Assembly: GCA_023053575.1 (NCBI GenBank)
Contig: JAKZAP010000022.1
Coordinates: forward strand, 421,001-485,000
Reading direction: 5' to 3'
From: Branchinecta lynchi
Lineage: Eukaryota; Arthropoda; Branchiopoda; Anostraca; Branchinectidae
Length of the DNA: 64,000 bases
The translations under genes were made by a program, and so were the position numbers. The notes below the pieces were generated by a model. It saw nothing but the letters and a program-made list of their open reading frames with translations, did not search any database and had not been told where the DNA came from. The stretch's first letter is position 1. Every line of letters starts with the position of its first letter. Below, in pieces: positions 13,201 through 21,725 of this stretch.

Positions 13201-13564
13201 CCCGGAAACACACAATATCAAAGTCTTGGATATTAATTCTGCTTTTTTCACTTTTAATCCAGCTGAGAATATCATAAAGCTTTCTGGCTTTTGTAGCTCC
13301 TTCATCTTTTCTAATCACATGTTCTATACCAAGCGTCAGATCAAAAGGTAACTCACCAGGATCACATAGATATTTCAAGTTGGAAACTCCCGAGATTTCA
13401 ATTGTCTCAGAATTTCGAGAATAATGGCCAACTTTTTTAGGTTGTGACAACTGACACTGCTTCTCCCTTAGTTTTTCATCTGACAGTTTACTGTAACTGA
13501 AAGGGTGTGGCTTAAAATCTTGTCCATGGTCTATTTGGGGTGGGCCATTGTAAGTTCTCTTCAT
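4280..13564 (-). CDS. DXO: Decapping and exoribonuclease protein DXO (four exons)
   Basis: Exons are 13006-13564 (start ATG 13564), 11690-11930, 6986-7121 and 4280-4465 (stop TGA). All splice sites are GT-AG and phases join exactly to 1122 nt, 373 residues (human 396). Family DXO/RAI1 removes incomplete or NAD caps from RNA and degrades the body 5' to 3'. Active-site positions are intact: R121 (CFRGLL), E181 (HKFEQY), E223 and D225 (GAEVDC), E249 and K251 (ELKTSK), Q276 (KWWAQSF). Other matches are PYENQEGW and the C-terminal ILPEWYR. Introns of 1.1, 4.6 and 2.5 kb are filled with repeats. A palindromic MITE lies 105 bp upstream of the ATG. Expected in nucleus or cytoplasm; no targeting signal was seen. 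Confidence 0.94.
4762..4951 (-). repeat. Family H, 190-bp dispersed repeat, copy 1 (DXO intron 3)
   Basis: Its reverse complement is clearly alike over its whole length to 33024-33209. The best-kept core is TACCTAGCGGAAGAGCCGGA. Both copies end with GGATCACTGGCG. It has no terminal inverted repeat and no reading frame. GGAAG words inside it resemble ETS sites. It may be a SINE-like RNA gene or a dispersed promoter piece; neither is proven. Confidence 0.6.
5172..6048 (+). mobile_element. Family A minisatellite-bearing element, copy 1
   Basis: Starts TTTTTATGGCACTTG with a hairpin (TGGCACTTG...CAAGTGCCA) and ends AAGTGCCATATGAGC, a small GAGCT/AGCTC hairpin, then CTCTTGTT. In between are degenerate units of about 250-300 bp, each with the words GATGAAACTTGGCAGGCAT, GATCCGACCAT and a poly-G tract. 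No coding frame. The layout resembles non-autonomous Helentron elements that carry a tandem core. Lies in DXO intron 3. Confidence 0.75.
6110..6800 (+). mobile_element. Family B element, degenerate partial copy
   Basis: Carries the family B words ACTCTCGAAGGGGTTGAGAT, CTTCGTAGATGG, GTGGGGGAGGGGGT and two or three core units with CCGGAATCCGGCNAAAACC-like sequence, but both termini have decayed. It directly follows family A copy 1. Confidence 0.6.
7565..9223 (+). mobile_element. Family K tandem-repeat element in DXO intron 2
   Basis: About 340-bp units containing TTCCAACGACTGTACCAAG and GCCGCAGGCGAAATTTTTTAA occur near 7565, 8095 and 8400, then shorter units of about 110-130 bp with GATGTGCCGACAAGAATACC and CCCGACAAAAGCAT run to 9180. 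The right end is a poly-G/C tract followed by GTGACGCCCCTG at 9223, the same terminal word (CAGGGGCGTCAC inverted) as the hAT-like families below. A LINE tail is inserted at about 7842-7945. Another fragment is at 24970-25378. Open frames within it are short and low in information. Confidence 0.6.
7842..7945 (-). mobile_element. LINE 3' end fragment with (TGAA)n tail
   Basis: On the minus strand, TACTCCTCA...GAGGGAAATA is followed by a run of TGAA repeats. The same 3' UTR words occur upstream of the tail of the LINE fragment at 42965-43460. Confidence 0.5.
9535..9700 (+). mobile_element. CAGGGGCGT-type terminus with poly-G
   Basis: CAGGGGCGTATTACCATAGG followed by a 14-base G-run looks like the left end of an element of the poly-G hAT-like group. 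No matching right end was found before the family G MITE at 9702. Confidence 0.4.
9702..10002 (+). mobile_element. Family G MITE, copy 1
   Basis: A 301-bp element with terminal inverted repeats GAGCGTGTTCC / GGAACACGCTC and a possible 3-bp target duplication TTT. Inside are many TAGTAACTA and GTAGTAACTAC palindromes. The 3-bp duplication and short TIR fit PIF/Harbinger-type MITEs. In DXO intron 2. Confidence 0.75.
10146..10945 (+). mobile_element. Family A element, copy 2 (3' truncated)
   Basis: Has the full 5' end (TTTTTATGGCACTTGAGC and its hairpin partner, then GTCGGTCTGTCC) and about two and a half core units, each beginning near AAGCTAGGACGATGAAACTT and passing through a G-tract. The usual AGCTCTTGTT end is missing. 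DXO intron 2. Confidence 0.7.
11040..11420 (+). repeat. TGCCGA-rich tandem repeat, K-like
   Basis: Two units of about 120-150 bp contain GTCGGGGCTTCGTGTCCG, AGAAGCTATTTGG and TTGTGCCGACGG. It ends near a short GGGTCCCCCCAC tract. It resembles the GTGCCGAC units of family K and may be another member. Confidence 0.45.
12026..12150 (+). mobile_element. Family E MITE fragment (DXO intron 1)
   Basis: Shows the family E order: ATATTCCTTCAGCC, GCTGACT, GCGATATTTCG, CTTCT-GGGTCCTCTTCAGGC. Other copies are at 17815, 19562, 26222, 32339, 33632, 34005, 42690, 52055 and 62362. Confidence 0.5.
12430..12905. other. AT-rich part of DXO intron 1
   Basis: Very AT-rich. A (GAAAT)n run at about 12560-12577 after a T-rich 3'-UTR-like stretch could be a LINE tail, but no protein-coding part is attached. 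Nothing else recognised. Confidence 0.35.
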
Positions 13565-13668
13565 TATCCTGAACTCTGCAAATTAGCACTTTTATGACAC
13601 TGTCTTCTTTTCTGCTAAGGTCTTCCAAAATCTAGCACTAGCACTCTCTGAAAAATAAGAGAGCTAAT

Positions 13669-13979
13669 CAGCGATTTTGCTGTTATTCAGATATTAATAT
13701 CTGATATTCAGATACCACGGTCCGATAACTGATCGTGATATCTGAAAAAGTCATCTCACTTATCATCGATTTTTGTCAGATTGATGGGAAAGGAGTTTGC
13801 CACTTAGTTACGTTACTGAATATCAGCTTTTCTTTTGGATGACTTCGAAAAGAGCAACTTCGGCAATTGTCGTTTTTGCAGAGCAACCGCATATCAGATA
13901 CCACTGTAACTGCAATAACGACTAATTGCAGATCCAGTTACCGTGGTAACAGATACCATGGTATCTGCAAAAACGCAAC
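13669..13979. mobile_element. Family F palindromic MITE, copy 1, next to the DXO start
   Basis: Ends GCAAAAACGCAAC followed by TA; the left end is decayed. Inside are repeated palindromes of the type GATACCATGGTATC and CCACGGTAAC. Full-length relatives are at 31917-32217 and 35091-35514, both flanked by TA, which suggests Tc1/mariner-type MITEs. It lies about 105 bp upstream of the DXO ATG and therefore in or near its promoter. Confidence 0.65.
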
Positions 13980-14814
13980 TACTGTTTCGATTCACACTGC
14001 AGCAACTATCCCTGTAAGAAAGTTATACTTTTGATTATAAAGATGAAAGAAAAACATTTCTCAGCCTATGCTAACAAAAAAAAATAAAGCCAGAAGATCC
14101 AATTATTGTGCATTGAGCAAAGCTGCCTCAAATTTAATGCTAGGTTCCCCTTTGTCCAGTTCTTTGCCAGAAAATAGGAAATAATAATAAGAAAATATTT
14201 TTAATGTTCTAAAACCGTAGCAGTTTCTTTCAATGTTAAGGTCAATTCAGACAAGAGACTTGAATTCGCTGAAACATCTATCCCGCTTTTTGGCAGTCTT
14301 CTTTACCTTGGCATGCCCAACGGAAAAACTATTAAAAAAAACATCAAGCTTGCCATTCAAAACCTCACTAAAAAGATACGGCTTGCTTATGATTCACTTG
14401 CTTGAAAATATCACACTTCTAAACTCTACAACAGTCTATCTGTGCTCTTTCTTCTTTCTATTTCCCCCATTTGGCAATTTTTGTCTGCGTCTAATTACAC
14501 AAATGTTCACCGGATCTATTTTAAGTTTCCCAAATATCTGCTGCACTTGTCCCCTTGGACCAGTAATTCTTTTTTGGCACAGAAATATTAACTGGTTCTG
14601 CCTGCTAAGATTACTGATAAAAGAGTGGAAGATTTCAAATCTTGCGCTAGTAAACTCAACTACCAGCATTCTTCTCTTTTCGTGTTATCTATAGTTAGTG
14701 TTTGTTCTGTGTTTAGTGTAAAGTTCTGATATGTGGGTTGTCTTTTTTCTTTTCTTTTTTTTCTTTTTCTTTTACGTAGTCCGTCACTTCAACTTCAGTA
14801 GTGAGGTACACACT
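13980..14814. other. Intergenic stretch, nothing firmly recognised
   Basis: AT-rich, with open frames of 153 codons (plus, 14233-14694) and 77 codons (minus, 14436-14669). The minus frame has a protein-like composition (IFLCQKRITGPRGQ) but matches no family I know. It could be the remnant of a mobile element. Confidence 0.3.
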
Positions 14815-15530
14815 GAAACCAAAAATAGGCCGATCCCAATCGTGAGACATGTAGGGTACTTGTAAGCAACAGTCGGCTGTTAGACCATAATCATCTTCGG
14901 CGATGAGGGGTTAGCAATGTTGGTAGTTGGTGTACCTATTAATTCTATTATTTCTTTCCTGTGTATTTGATCGTGAGAACAATTTGGTACCATGTCTATC
15001 AAGAGGAGATGGACTTGTAAGTATGAATCGGTTGCTAGAAGGGGTTCATGAGGGGCTAGAAACTTGTGAAAATTGGTGCACATTTTTTTTCATGAGGGTA
15101 AGAAAATGAGTCTCTTTGGTCTATCACTGTAACATGGAGTTGTCTTTGAGGGGTTGACAACTTTAGTGGCAGGGTAAAAACTCAAAAAAAGAATAGGCGG
15201 AACCCAATTGTGAGACATGTCAGGGACTTGTAACTCTTGTAAGTAAAACTTGGCTGTTATACCATAATCATTTTCGGCGGTGAGAGGTTTCCGACCGTGT
15301 TAACGCAACGGATACAAATAATAAGGTAAAACAACGACATAGTTTCGAAATAATAAGCAGTGGCATCTATGGTATTTTGATCCCGAAAAGTTACGGATAA
15401 CTTTATAATACCAACTAGATTATGTAAGATAATGTTACAAGTTTTCACCAGTCACAGTGTCGGCGATTGAAAAGGATAAAGTTCAACTGGCTGCAAAATC
15501 AATTTAGTCCCTACTTCCGATTATTCTGTT
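14815..15530 (+). repeat. 365-bp tandem repeat, first block
   Basis: Units start with GACTTGTAAGCAACAGTCGG and TTAGACCATAATCATCTTCGG. Two starts (about 14850 and 15213) are 363 bp apart. The same block occurs at 16560-17380, on the other side of a family B element. Shared words include GGAGATGGACTTGTAAG, GTGCACATTTT and AACTGGCTGCAAA at the end. Confidence 0.65.
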
Positions 15531-15534
15531 GTTT

Positions 15535-16559
15535 TTTTTGGATCCCAAAAGTAAGTGGATGGGATACCTATGACATCGCAGAAATGTCCGTCTGTAAGCA
15601 CGATAACTCTCGAAGGCAACGAGATATTTTGATGAAACTTGGTGTGAGGATTCATTGGGTCAAGGGTAAGATCAAGTTCGTAGATGGGCTATGTAGCTCC
15701 AGATTTAGGGGTGGGGGAGGGGGTTCAAATTAAGGGACAAACAAATATTTTTAAACAGCTAATGAGATAGTCGATTATGGGGTAAGAAGGCATGTTGAGC
15801 ACGATAGTGAAAACCATTTTCACGCCGGACAAGTAGTTCGTCCGGAATCCGGCAAAAACCGGAAAATTGGTTAAAAGTAAAAGTTTTATTTGAAGTTGAT
15901 TAAATGGTCGATTTAGGGGTAAGAAGACATGCTGAACACGATGGTGAAAACAATTTTCTCGCCGAACATGTAGTTAGTCCGAAATCCGGTGAAAACCGGA
16001 AAGTTGGTTAAAAGTAAAAGTTTAATTCGAAGTTGATTAAATGTTTGATTTATGGGTAAAAAGACATGCCGAACACGATGGTGAAAATCATTTTCTCGCG
16101 GGACAACTGGTTCGCCCGGAATCCGTCAAAACCGGAAAATGTGTTAAAAGCAAAAGTTCGATTAGATGACAGATTAAGGGGTAAGAAGAGAGGCTGAGTC
16201 TGTATATGACAATGGTTTTTTACCCGGACATATAATTATTCCGGAATCCGGTTGTAACCGGATTTTTTTAAGTCAAACTTTTATTCAAAGTTGATTAGAT
16301 GTTCTTTATAGGGATAAGGAGATACGGTACGCTGATTTTGTTTCTGAATTTTTTTTTTTGCTGGACTAGTAGTTCGGTCGGAAATCGGCAGGAAGTCTCG
16401 GTCAGTATCGTCAAAATAGATATGGCTTATAGAGGTATATCTGAACTTAGTTTTCTCTGATGATTAGCCTGTCCAAGACTGGATCTGGCGAAGACAAGAC
16501 CCGATTGTCTGAATCAAATATTAGATTTTTGGGATCCCATCGACACCTTTGGTCTTGTT
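15535..16559 (+). mobile_element. Family B minisatellite-bearing element, copy 1
   Basis: Begins TTTTTTGGATCCCAAAAG and ends TTTTTGGGATCCCATCGACA, then CCTTTGGTCTTGTT. The 5' third is unique (CGATAACTCTCGAAGG, CTTGGTGTGAGGATTCA, GGGGTGGGGGAGGGGG). The rest is about five degenerate units of about 115-125 bp, each with a CCGGAATCCGGCAAAAACCG-like centre and GGGTAAGAAGACATGCTGA. No coding frame. It is flanked on both sides by the 365-bp repeat blocks. Confidence 0.75.
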
Positions 16560-17380
16560 TTACTTGTAAGCAAAAATCGACTGTTAGACCATAATCGTTG
16601 TCGGCGATGAGGGGCTTGTAACTTTTGCTAGTTGGTGTACCTATAAATACTATTCTTTGTTTCTGGTGTATTTGAATTGAAAACAGTTTGATACTATGTC
16701 TATCACAGGGAGATGGACTTGTAAGGAATCAGATGCTAGAAGGGGTTCATTTGGGACTAGAAACTAGTGCAAATTGGTGCACATTTTATTTGTTCTCTTT
16801 AAATCTGAGGGTAAGAAACTGAGTCTCCATGGTCTATCACTGTAACTTAGAATTAAGTCTTTGAGGGGTTGACAACTTTAGTGGTAGGGTAAACACTCAA
16901 ACAAAGAATAGGCGGAACCGAACTGTGAGACATGTCAGGGACTTGTAACTAACAGTCGGCGATTACACCGTAATCATCTTCCGGGCTTCCGACTTCTCCT
17001 AGCAATGTGTACCTATTTTGTTTCCGGTGTTTTTTATGATATGGAAAGTTTGGTTCATGACGTCGTTCAACAATCGGTTGCTAAGCATTTCTATTTTCAT
17101 GAGATGCTAGAATGGCCTATGGTGATATCTTTCTCTGTAACCGAGAATTAAGTGTTAATGCAACAGATATAAATGGTAATGTAAAACAACGATATGTGTT
17201 ACGCAATAATTAGTAGAGGTATTTTGAACAAAAAAGCTATTAGTAGCTTTATAATGCCAACTAGGTTATATAAGATAATGTTCCAAGTTTCCACAAGTCA
17301 TGATGTCTACGATTGAAAAGGATAAAGTTCAACTGGCTGCAAATTCAATTTAGTCCCTACTTCCGATATTCTGTTTTTAT
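16560..17380 (+). repeat. 365-bp tandem repeat, second block
   Basis: Repeats the order of 14815-15530 (unit starts at about 16563 and 16935, 372 bp apart) with moderate divergence, and ends with the same AAGTTCAACTGGCTGCAAA-type sequence. Confidence 0.65.
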
Positions 17381-17572
17381 TTTGTTCAAGGCTGAGGGAT
17401 AACCATGTGATTACAAATTATGCCATCAGTTCACAAAAATATTCTTCATGAATTGGAACATACCATTTTGAAAACTTTGATGGGTTGACAAATGCAGCAT
17501 TTAACCGTTAGCGAAGAAACAAAACCAAAGTGTTGCTCTCGCAACACTTTAGCCGGCGAAGCCAAACAAAGG

Positions 17573-17759
17573 TTGCTGCAACTAGTTTCCAGGTTAGTTT
17601 GGTCGGGCTCATATACCTGCCATGTTTCATTGACCTAGCACATCTGGAAGTACCCTAACTCGAAAAAGTGTGACAAAAAACTTGGACTGACCAACAAACC
17701 GTTAGACGGAATTGTGATCGGTATATGGCACTTGAGCCAGAGGCTGCAAGTGCCAAAAA
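17573..17759 (-). mobile_element. Family A 5' end fragment
   Basis: On the minus strand it reads TTTTTGGCACTTGCAGCC, the CAAGTGCCATAT partner, then the GGACT/GTTTTTTGTCACAC...CTCGAGTTAGGG-like leader of family A and stops in the first core unit. Confidence 0.65.
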
Positions 17760-17814
17760 CATAGCAGCAATATTAAACAACATCGTGATGTTGCAACACT
17801 ATTATTCTGATAAA

Positions 17815-17895
17815 TATTCCTCGAGCCATAGCTGACTTTGAAACATATATTCAAATAATGCATAAAGCGCTTTAGCAGTGATATTTTGGCTTGAA
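17815..17895 (+). mobile_element. Family E MITE fragment
   Basis: AATATTCCTCGAGCC, AGCTGACTTTGAAACATATA and GTGATATTTTGGC match the family E left half. Confidence 0.5.
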
Positions 17896-18836
17896 TTAAG
17901 CAGCACTATTTTGCTGCTTAATTCAAATTAAGCAGCAAAATAGTGTCTAAACAATAAAGTATTTTTTTAAGGTTATAGACTTAAAACTGAGGATGCTTTT
18001 TGTACAGAATGGTAAGGAAATAAGGCTGGAGTTCTATTTACTGAGGTATTATCTTGAGACAATTGAAACTACCACCAAAAAAAATTGACAAAACAGGGTT
18101 TCCGCGAGTTTCAACTATAAAGTTAACTACTTTTCAAGGATATAGACTGGAGTTCTATTTATTGAGGTTTTACATGAATGTTGCTTTAATCTTAAAGCAA
18201 TTGAAATTACCACCAAAAAATAGACAAAACAGGGTTCCTGCGAGTTCCAGCTAGTGGCTTGAGTGTGAGGAACACAATTGTGTTTCCGCCACAAACACTC
18301 AGAAGTGTGTGCCCCACAGTTGTGTCCCGGAAAAAATGAGCAAAAGGTGTTGCAAAAACAGTTTGTTCATCATCAGCAGGTGTCTAGCTAGAATAGCAAG
18401 GTATCAGGGTATCCTGTAGACAAAATTGAGTGTCACTGAAAAAAAAACTTGGTCTTAGGCTGCCATTCAAAACTGGGCTTCCCTGTGATTGTCCCCTCTT
18501 TTATTTTTAGATTCACTTTTTGCTGGTGTGCTACTGCCAAAATGGTTTACCGTGGACTGAATCTTTCATTTACTGAGGTTTAACCACGGTTCAGGCGTTT
18601 AAATCGTTCGCTAGTTGGTTCGGAATCCGGCACAAGCACAGAGGTATCTAAATTTTCTCCAAAAGTCTGCCAAAAACTTTTAGTGAAGAAGGCTAGAAAA
18701 CAAAAAAAAATGTCAGAACCCAGGCTTCAGGTATGTTTTCATTAGTTTTAGCTTACGATTCTGTGGTTGCCCAGATTATGAAGCTTTCTCGTTTTTCAGA
18801 CCTTTCAACACATATTAAATATTCTTTGAGCCCAAG
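17896..18836. repeat. Intergenic, with a 120-bp tandem duplication at 18014-18255
   Basis: Two adjacent units share GGAGTTCTATTTACTGAGG, CAATTGAAACTACCACCAAA and GACAAAACAGGGTTTCC. The rest of the stretch holds nothing I recognise. Confidence 0.5.
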
Positions 18837-19555
18837 GGCCTGTTTCGGCGCCAACCAATGTACTTCGGTTCAGAGTAACCAGTGTTTTCGCGACCTTCGG
18901 TTCTGATGAACCGGTGTTTTTGCGTCGACCAGGATTTGGTTCGGAGATCGGTTCCGATCTTCGGTCAGGAAATTTTGGACCGGTTATCGTTACCGTTCAC
19001 GATTCTTGGTTCTGATTTAGCTTCACCGTCATCAACTAGAAAATAAAAACAAAGGCGGAACAGCAAATAGAAAATGTTCTAAAGTTAAAATAAGAACTTA
19101 CATAGTCCAAAATATAAATTGAATATTTTATTGATTCTTAATTTGAATTTTATATTTAATTTTAATTTTTAAATTTTAATTTTAAGTTAAATTTTATTTT
19201 TAATTTTTAGTTTCAATTTTAATTTTTAATTACAATTTCCAGTTTTTAATTTTTCAGTTTTACCTTTAATTTTTTTCTTTTGCTATTATTACTATGATTT
19301 TGTATTATCGTGACAGATACAGCCGAACACAAACCCAGTCAGCTGCTGATATAGATCCAGTTGCAGCTACAAATTCTTCCTCCATCTTTATCATCAAATA
19401 TCTTTCTTCATCACGTCATCGTCCTTCAAATTTGAAACGTGTTTTCGCGTCATTTCCAATGTTTTGGGATAACCGATTTTTGGTTACGATAAAAACTGTT
19501 TTCGCGACAACCGGTTACCGGTTGCCGCTGAACATCGGTTGGCGCCGAAACACAC
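18837..19555. mobile_element. TIR element inserted into a family E copy
   Basis: Left end GGCCTGTTTCGGCGCCAACC and right end (inverted) GTGTGTTTCGGCGCCAACC are inverted repeats. CCCAAG occurs on both sides (18831-18836 and 19556-19561; 7 of 8 match if extended to 8), and the family E word TTGAGCCCAAGCTGACTTTG is interrupted exactly there. The inside is AT-rich with GGTTACCGGTTGCCG and TTCGGTTCTGATGAACC motifs and no transposase frame. Confidence 0.75.
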
Positions 19556-19561
19556 CCCAAG

Positions 19562-19915
19562 CTGACTTTGAAACATTTATTCAAACAATGTTTATAACGG
19601 ATACGTCCGCTACAATTCTTCATCTACAATATTTCTGCCCTTCTTGGCAAGGGTCCTCGTCAGGCTGTCAATCCTCTTGGTCAGCGTTGGGGAAAGAAAC
19701 AAACCTGTAGATTACAGATTACTTGTAACAAACCTTCAGAGTACAGGTTTGTTTCCTTCCCAGACGTTGACCAAGAGAATTGACAGCCTGACTAGGACCC
19801 TTGCCAAGAAGCCCTAGTCCAGAGACGGGGCAATATGTGTTCATTCAAACAATGGATACGTTAGCTACGATTCTTGATCTTCTTGTTCTTGGCAAGGGTC
19901 CTCGTCAGGGTCCTG
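19562..19915 (+). mobile_element. Family E MITE, with partly inverted second copy
   Basis: AAGCTGACTTTGAAACATTT, ATACGTCCGCTACAATTCTTC, CTTCTTGGCAAGGGTCCTCG and GTTGGGGAAAGAAACAAACC are followed by their inverted order (19745-19815), then by another direct fragment (19835-19915). Confidence 0.6.
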
Positions 19916-20277
19916 GCTTAGTCTAGTATACATGGGAAACCTGACATCGTTTTCACACTACCTCGAATGTTGCCATGAAAGTGTTAAAATGAAATGTACA
20001 CTACTTGTTTTTCTGACAGTCATGAGACAAAATATTCAGATTCTGTGCCTTTCATTTGAAGCTGCTTTGAAAAGGGATTTTCGGGGACTTTGGTAACTCT
20101 ATGTCTCTACCTTTTTAGTCATTCCTGGGGCCATTGCCAGGAATTCGAGCTGGTGAGGGGTGAGAATGATTGTTTGTAAAGAAAAACATATTTAGTTAGA
20201 AATATTGAAGCAACTTTTATCTATGCAATATGTAAACTGGTTAACCATTCAATTAGCTTCAATCTAGTATGTTTGTA

Positions 20278-20558
20278 GCTTGGTCACACTGGGCTCAAAA
20301 CGCCGCCTATTCGACAAACAGCTGTAAATCCCCAGGGGATGCGAGCTTTGATAGGCTTGTGGCAGCTTGGGAATAATGAGCAGACTGCAATCAGGGGTCA
20401 ATTAGGGTTCCTGTAAAATAAATATACATGCTGTTTTCCTCTAAATCTATCTCCTGAATTTAAGATGACAACATTCATAATTAGTTGTGTCTTGTTCTTT
20501 TTCGTTTTTCCACTTTTGCAACCAAAAAAACAGGAAATGGGCCAAGTGTGACCAAGCT
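20278..20558. mobile_element. MITE with AGCTTGGTCACAC ends
   Basis: AGCTTGGTCACACTGGGC at the left and GGGCCAAGTGTGACCAAGCT at the right form an imperfect 18-bp inverted repeat. It is 281 bp long and non-coding. The end sequence resembles Harbinger-type MITEs. Confidence 0.65.
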
Positions 20559-20653
20559 CTTAGCCAGATAGATCATTCTGAAGGAAAGACTTCCCTGGAA
20601 ATTTCAAATCTTGTCTGAGGTTGTGCCTTGTCTCCTGTATGTTTATGTGCACC

Positions 20654-21725
20654 GTTACTTTAATGTGAATGGTGCAGCTTTGGGCTAAATAGAATGAAGA
20701 TCCAAAATACCTATTCAGGTGTTTTCAGAGGCCCTTAATACTTTGGCTAACTGGTAGTTAGCTTTAGACACAGCAAGTGCATATAAATGCAAAGTCCAGT
20801 GTCAACAAATGTTCACATAAGCAAGATACAACTAACTAGGACTTTGCCATTTTCATAAACGGGATTTGCACAGACAAATTAGGGGAGCTTAGCGGGAGCT
20901 GAAAATGTGAGCTTTCTTCGGTTTCAGTTCAGTTCGTTCAGTTTTATTAAAATCAAAATAAAGGAACAAAATAAATTTTGACCCCTACAAGGCTCCACGA
21001 CCCACTGTCATGGCTCCACTCTCATAGTAATCTGTTAGGCTCAGTGTCAAGCATATTTGTCCAAGTTCTGGTTCTATCAGTTTGTTACTTGGTTCTTGGT
21101 TAAAAAAATGCCTCTTCGCTACATGGTAAAATTCCTGATGGCACTGTGCATATCTACGCCAGGTAGCGTGCACTGCACTTTGTAGCACTGGGACCTGCCG
21201 TGTTTTCAGAAGTTGGTGTCTCTCTTTGTTGCTCCGTGGTGGCCCCTTTCACGTGGGCACAAGGTTTAAAAAAAATGGCAAGAGGTATCAAATTGTAACT
21301 CTGAAGCGGGGATATTTATTGCTGTAATCCTTAGACTAGATGCAGCAGTCGGTAAGCAGTAATTAATTTTGATTTAGAAAGTGTAGTAGACATATGAGTA
21401 CCTTACTCACCCCTGTGGGCATGCCACCCCGCATGTGATGGTTATAAAAAAATGGCTTAGTGTACTAGACTCATATAGCCTAGTCCTTTACCGGTAATGG
21501 TGTCAACAAATACATACAGTAGTAGAGATAAGCTTGTTTGAATGTTCGTTGACTTTAAACTTTGCCATTTTCATGCACTTGCTGCGACAACTAGCTTACC
21601 AGTTAGCCTTTAGTTAGTTAAAGTATGTATTCAAGGTCCTCTGAAAACACTTGAATAGATATTTTGGATCTTCATTCTACCATTTAGCCCAAAATTACAC
21701 TGTTCGCATTTAAGTAACTGTTCAA
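20654..21725. repeat. Dispersed inverted repeat (arms about 160 bp)
   Basis: The left arm 20654-20810 (TTTGGGCTAAATAGAATGAA, AGATCCAAAATACCTATTCA, CACAGCAAGTGCAT) reappears inverted at about 21560-21725. Arm identity is moderate. The spacer of about 750 bp contains the exon-like frame 20985-21194. Confidence 0.6.
20985..21194 (-). CDS. Exon-like frame of unknown product with poly(A) signal
   Basis: From a CAG acceptor before 21194 the minus strand is open for 69 codons (includes ATWRRYAQCHQEFYHVAKRH and YYESGAMTVGRGAL) to TAG at 20985. An AATAAA follows about 35 bp later on the same strand (around 20945). The composition looks like real protein, and it could be the last exon of a gene or of a transposon-captured gene. 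I do not recognise the family. Confidence 0.35.
   Translation of the reverse strand, partial: VPVLQSAVHATWRRYAQCHQEFYHVAKRHFFNQEPSNKLIEPELGQICLTLSLTDYYESGAMTVGRGAL

Larger units (their letters stand above)
19919..21471. mobile_element. Possible composite element with AGTCTAGTA ends
   Basis: TTAGTCTAGTATACATGGG at the left and GGCTTAGTGTACTAGACT at the right are partly inverted copies and resemble the ends of the fold-back element at 963-1663. The interval contains a separate MITE (20278-20558), one arm of a dispersed inverted repeat and an exon-like frame (20985-21194). Whether it is one unit is uncertain. Confidence 0.3.
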
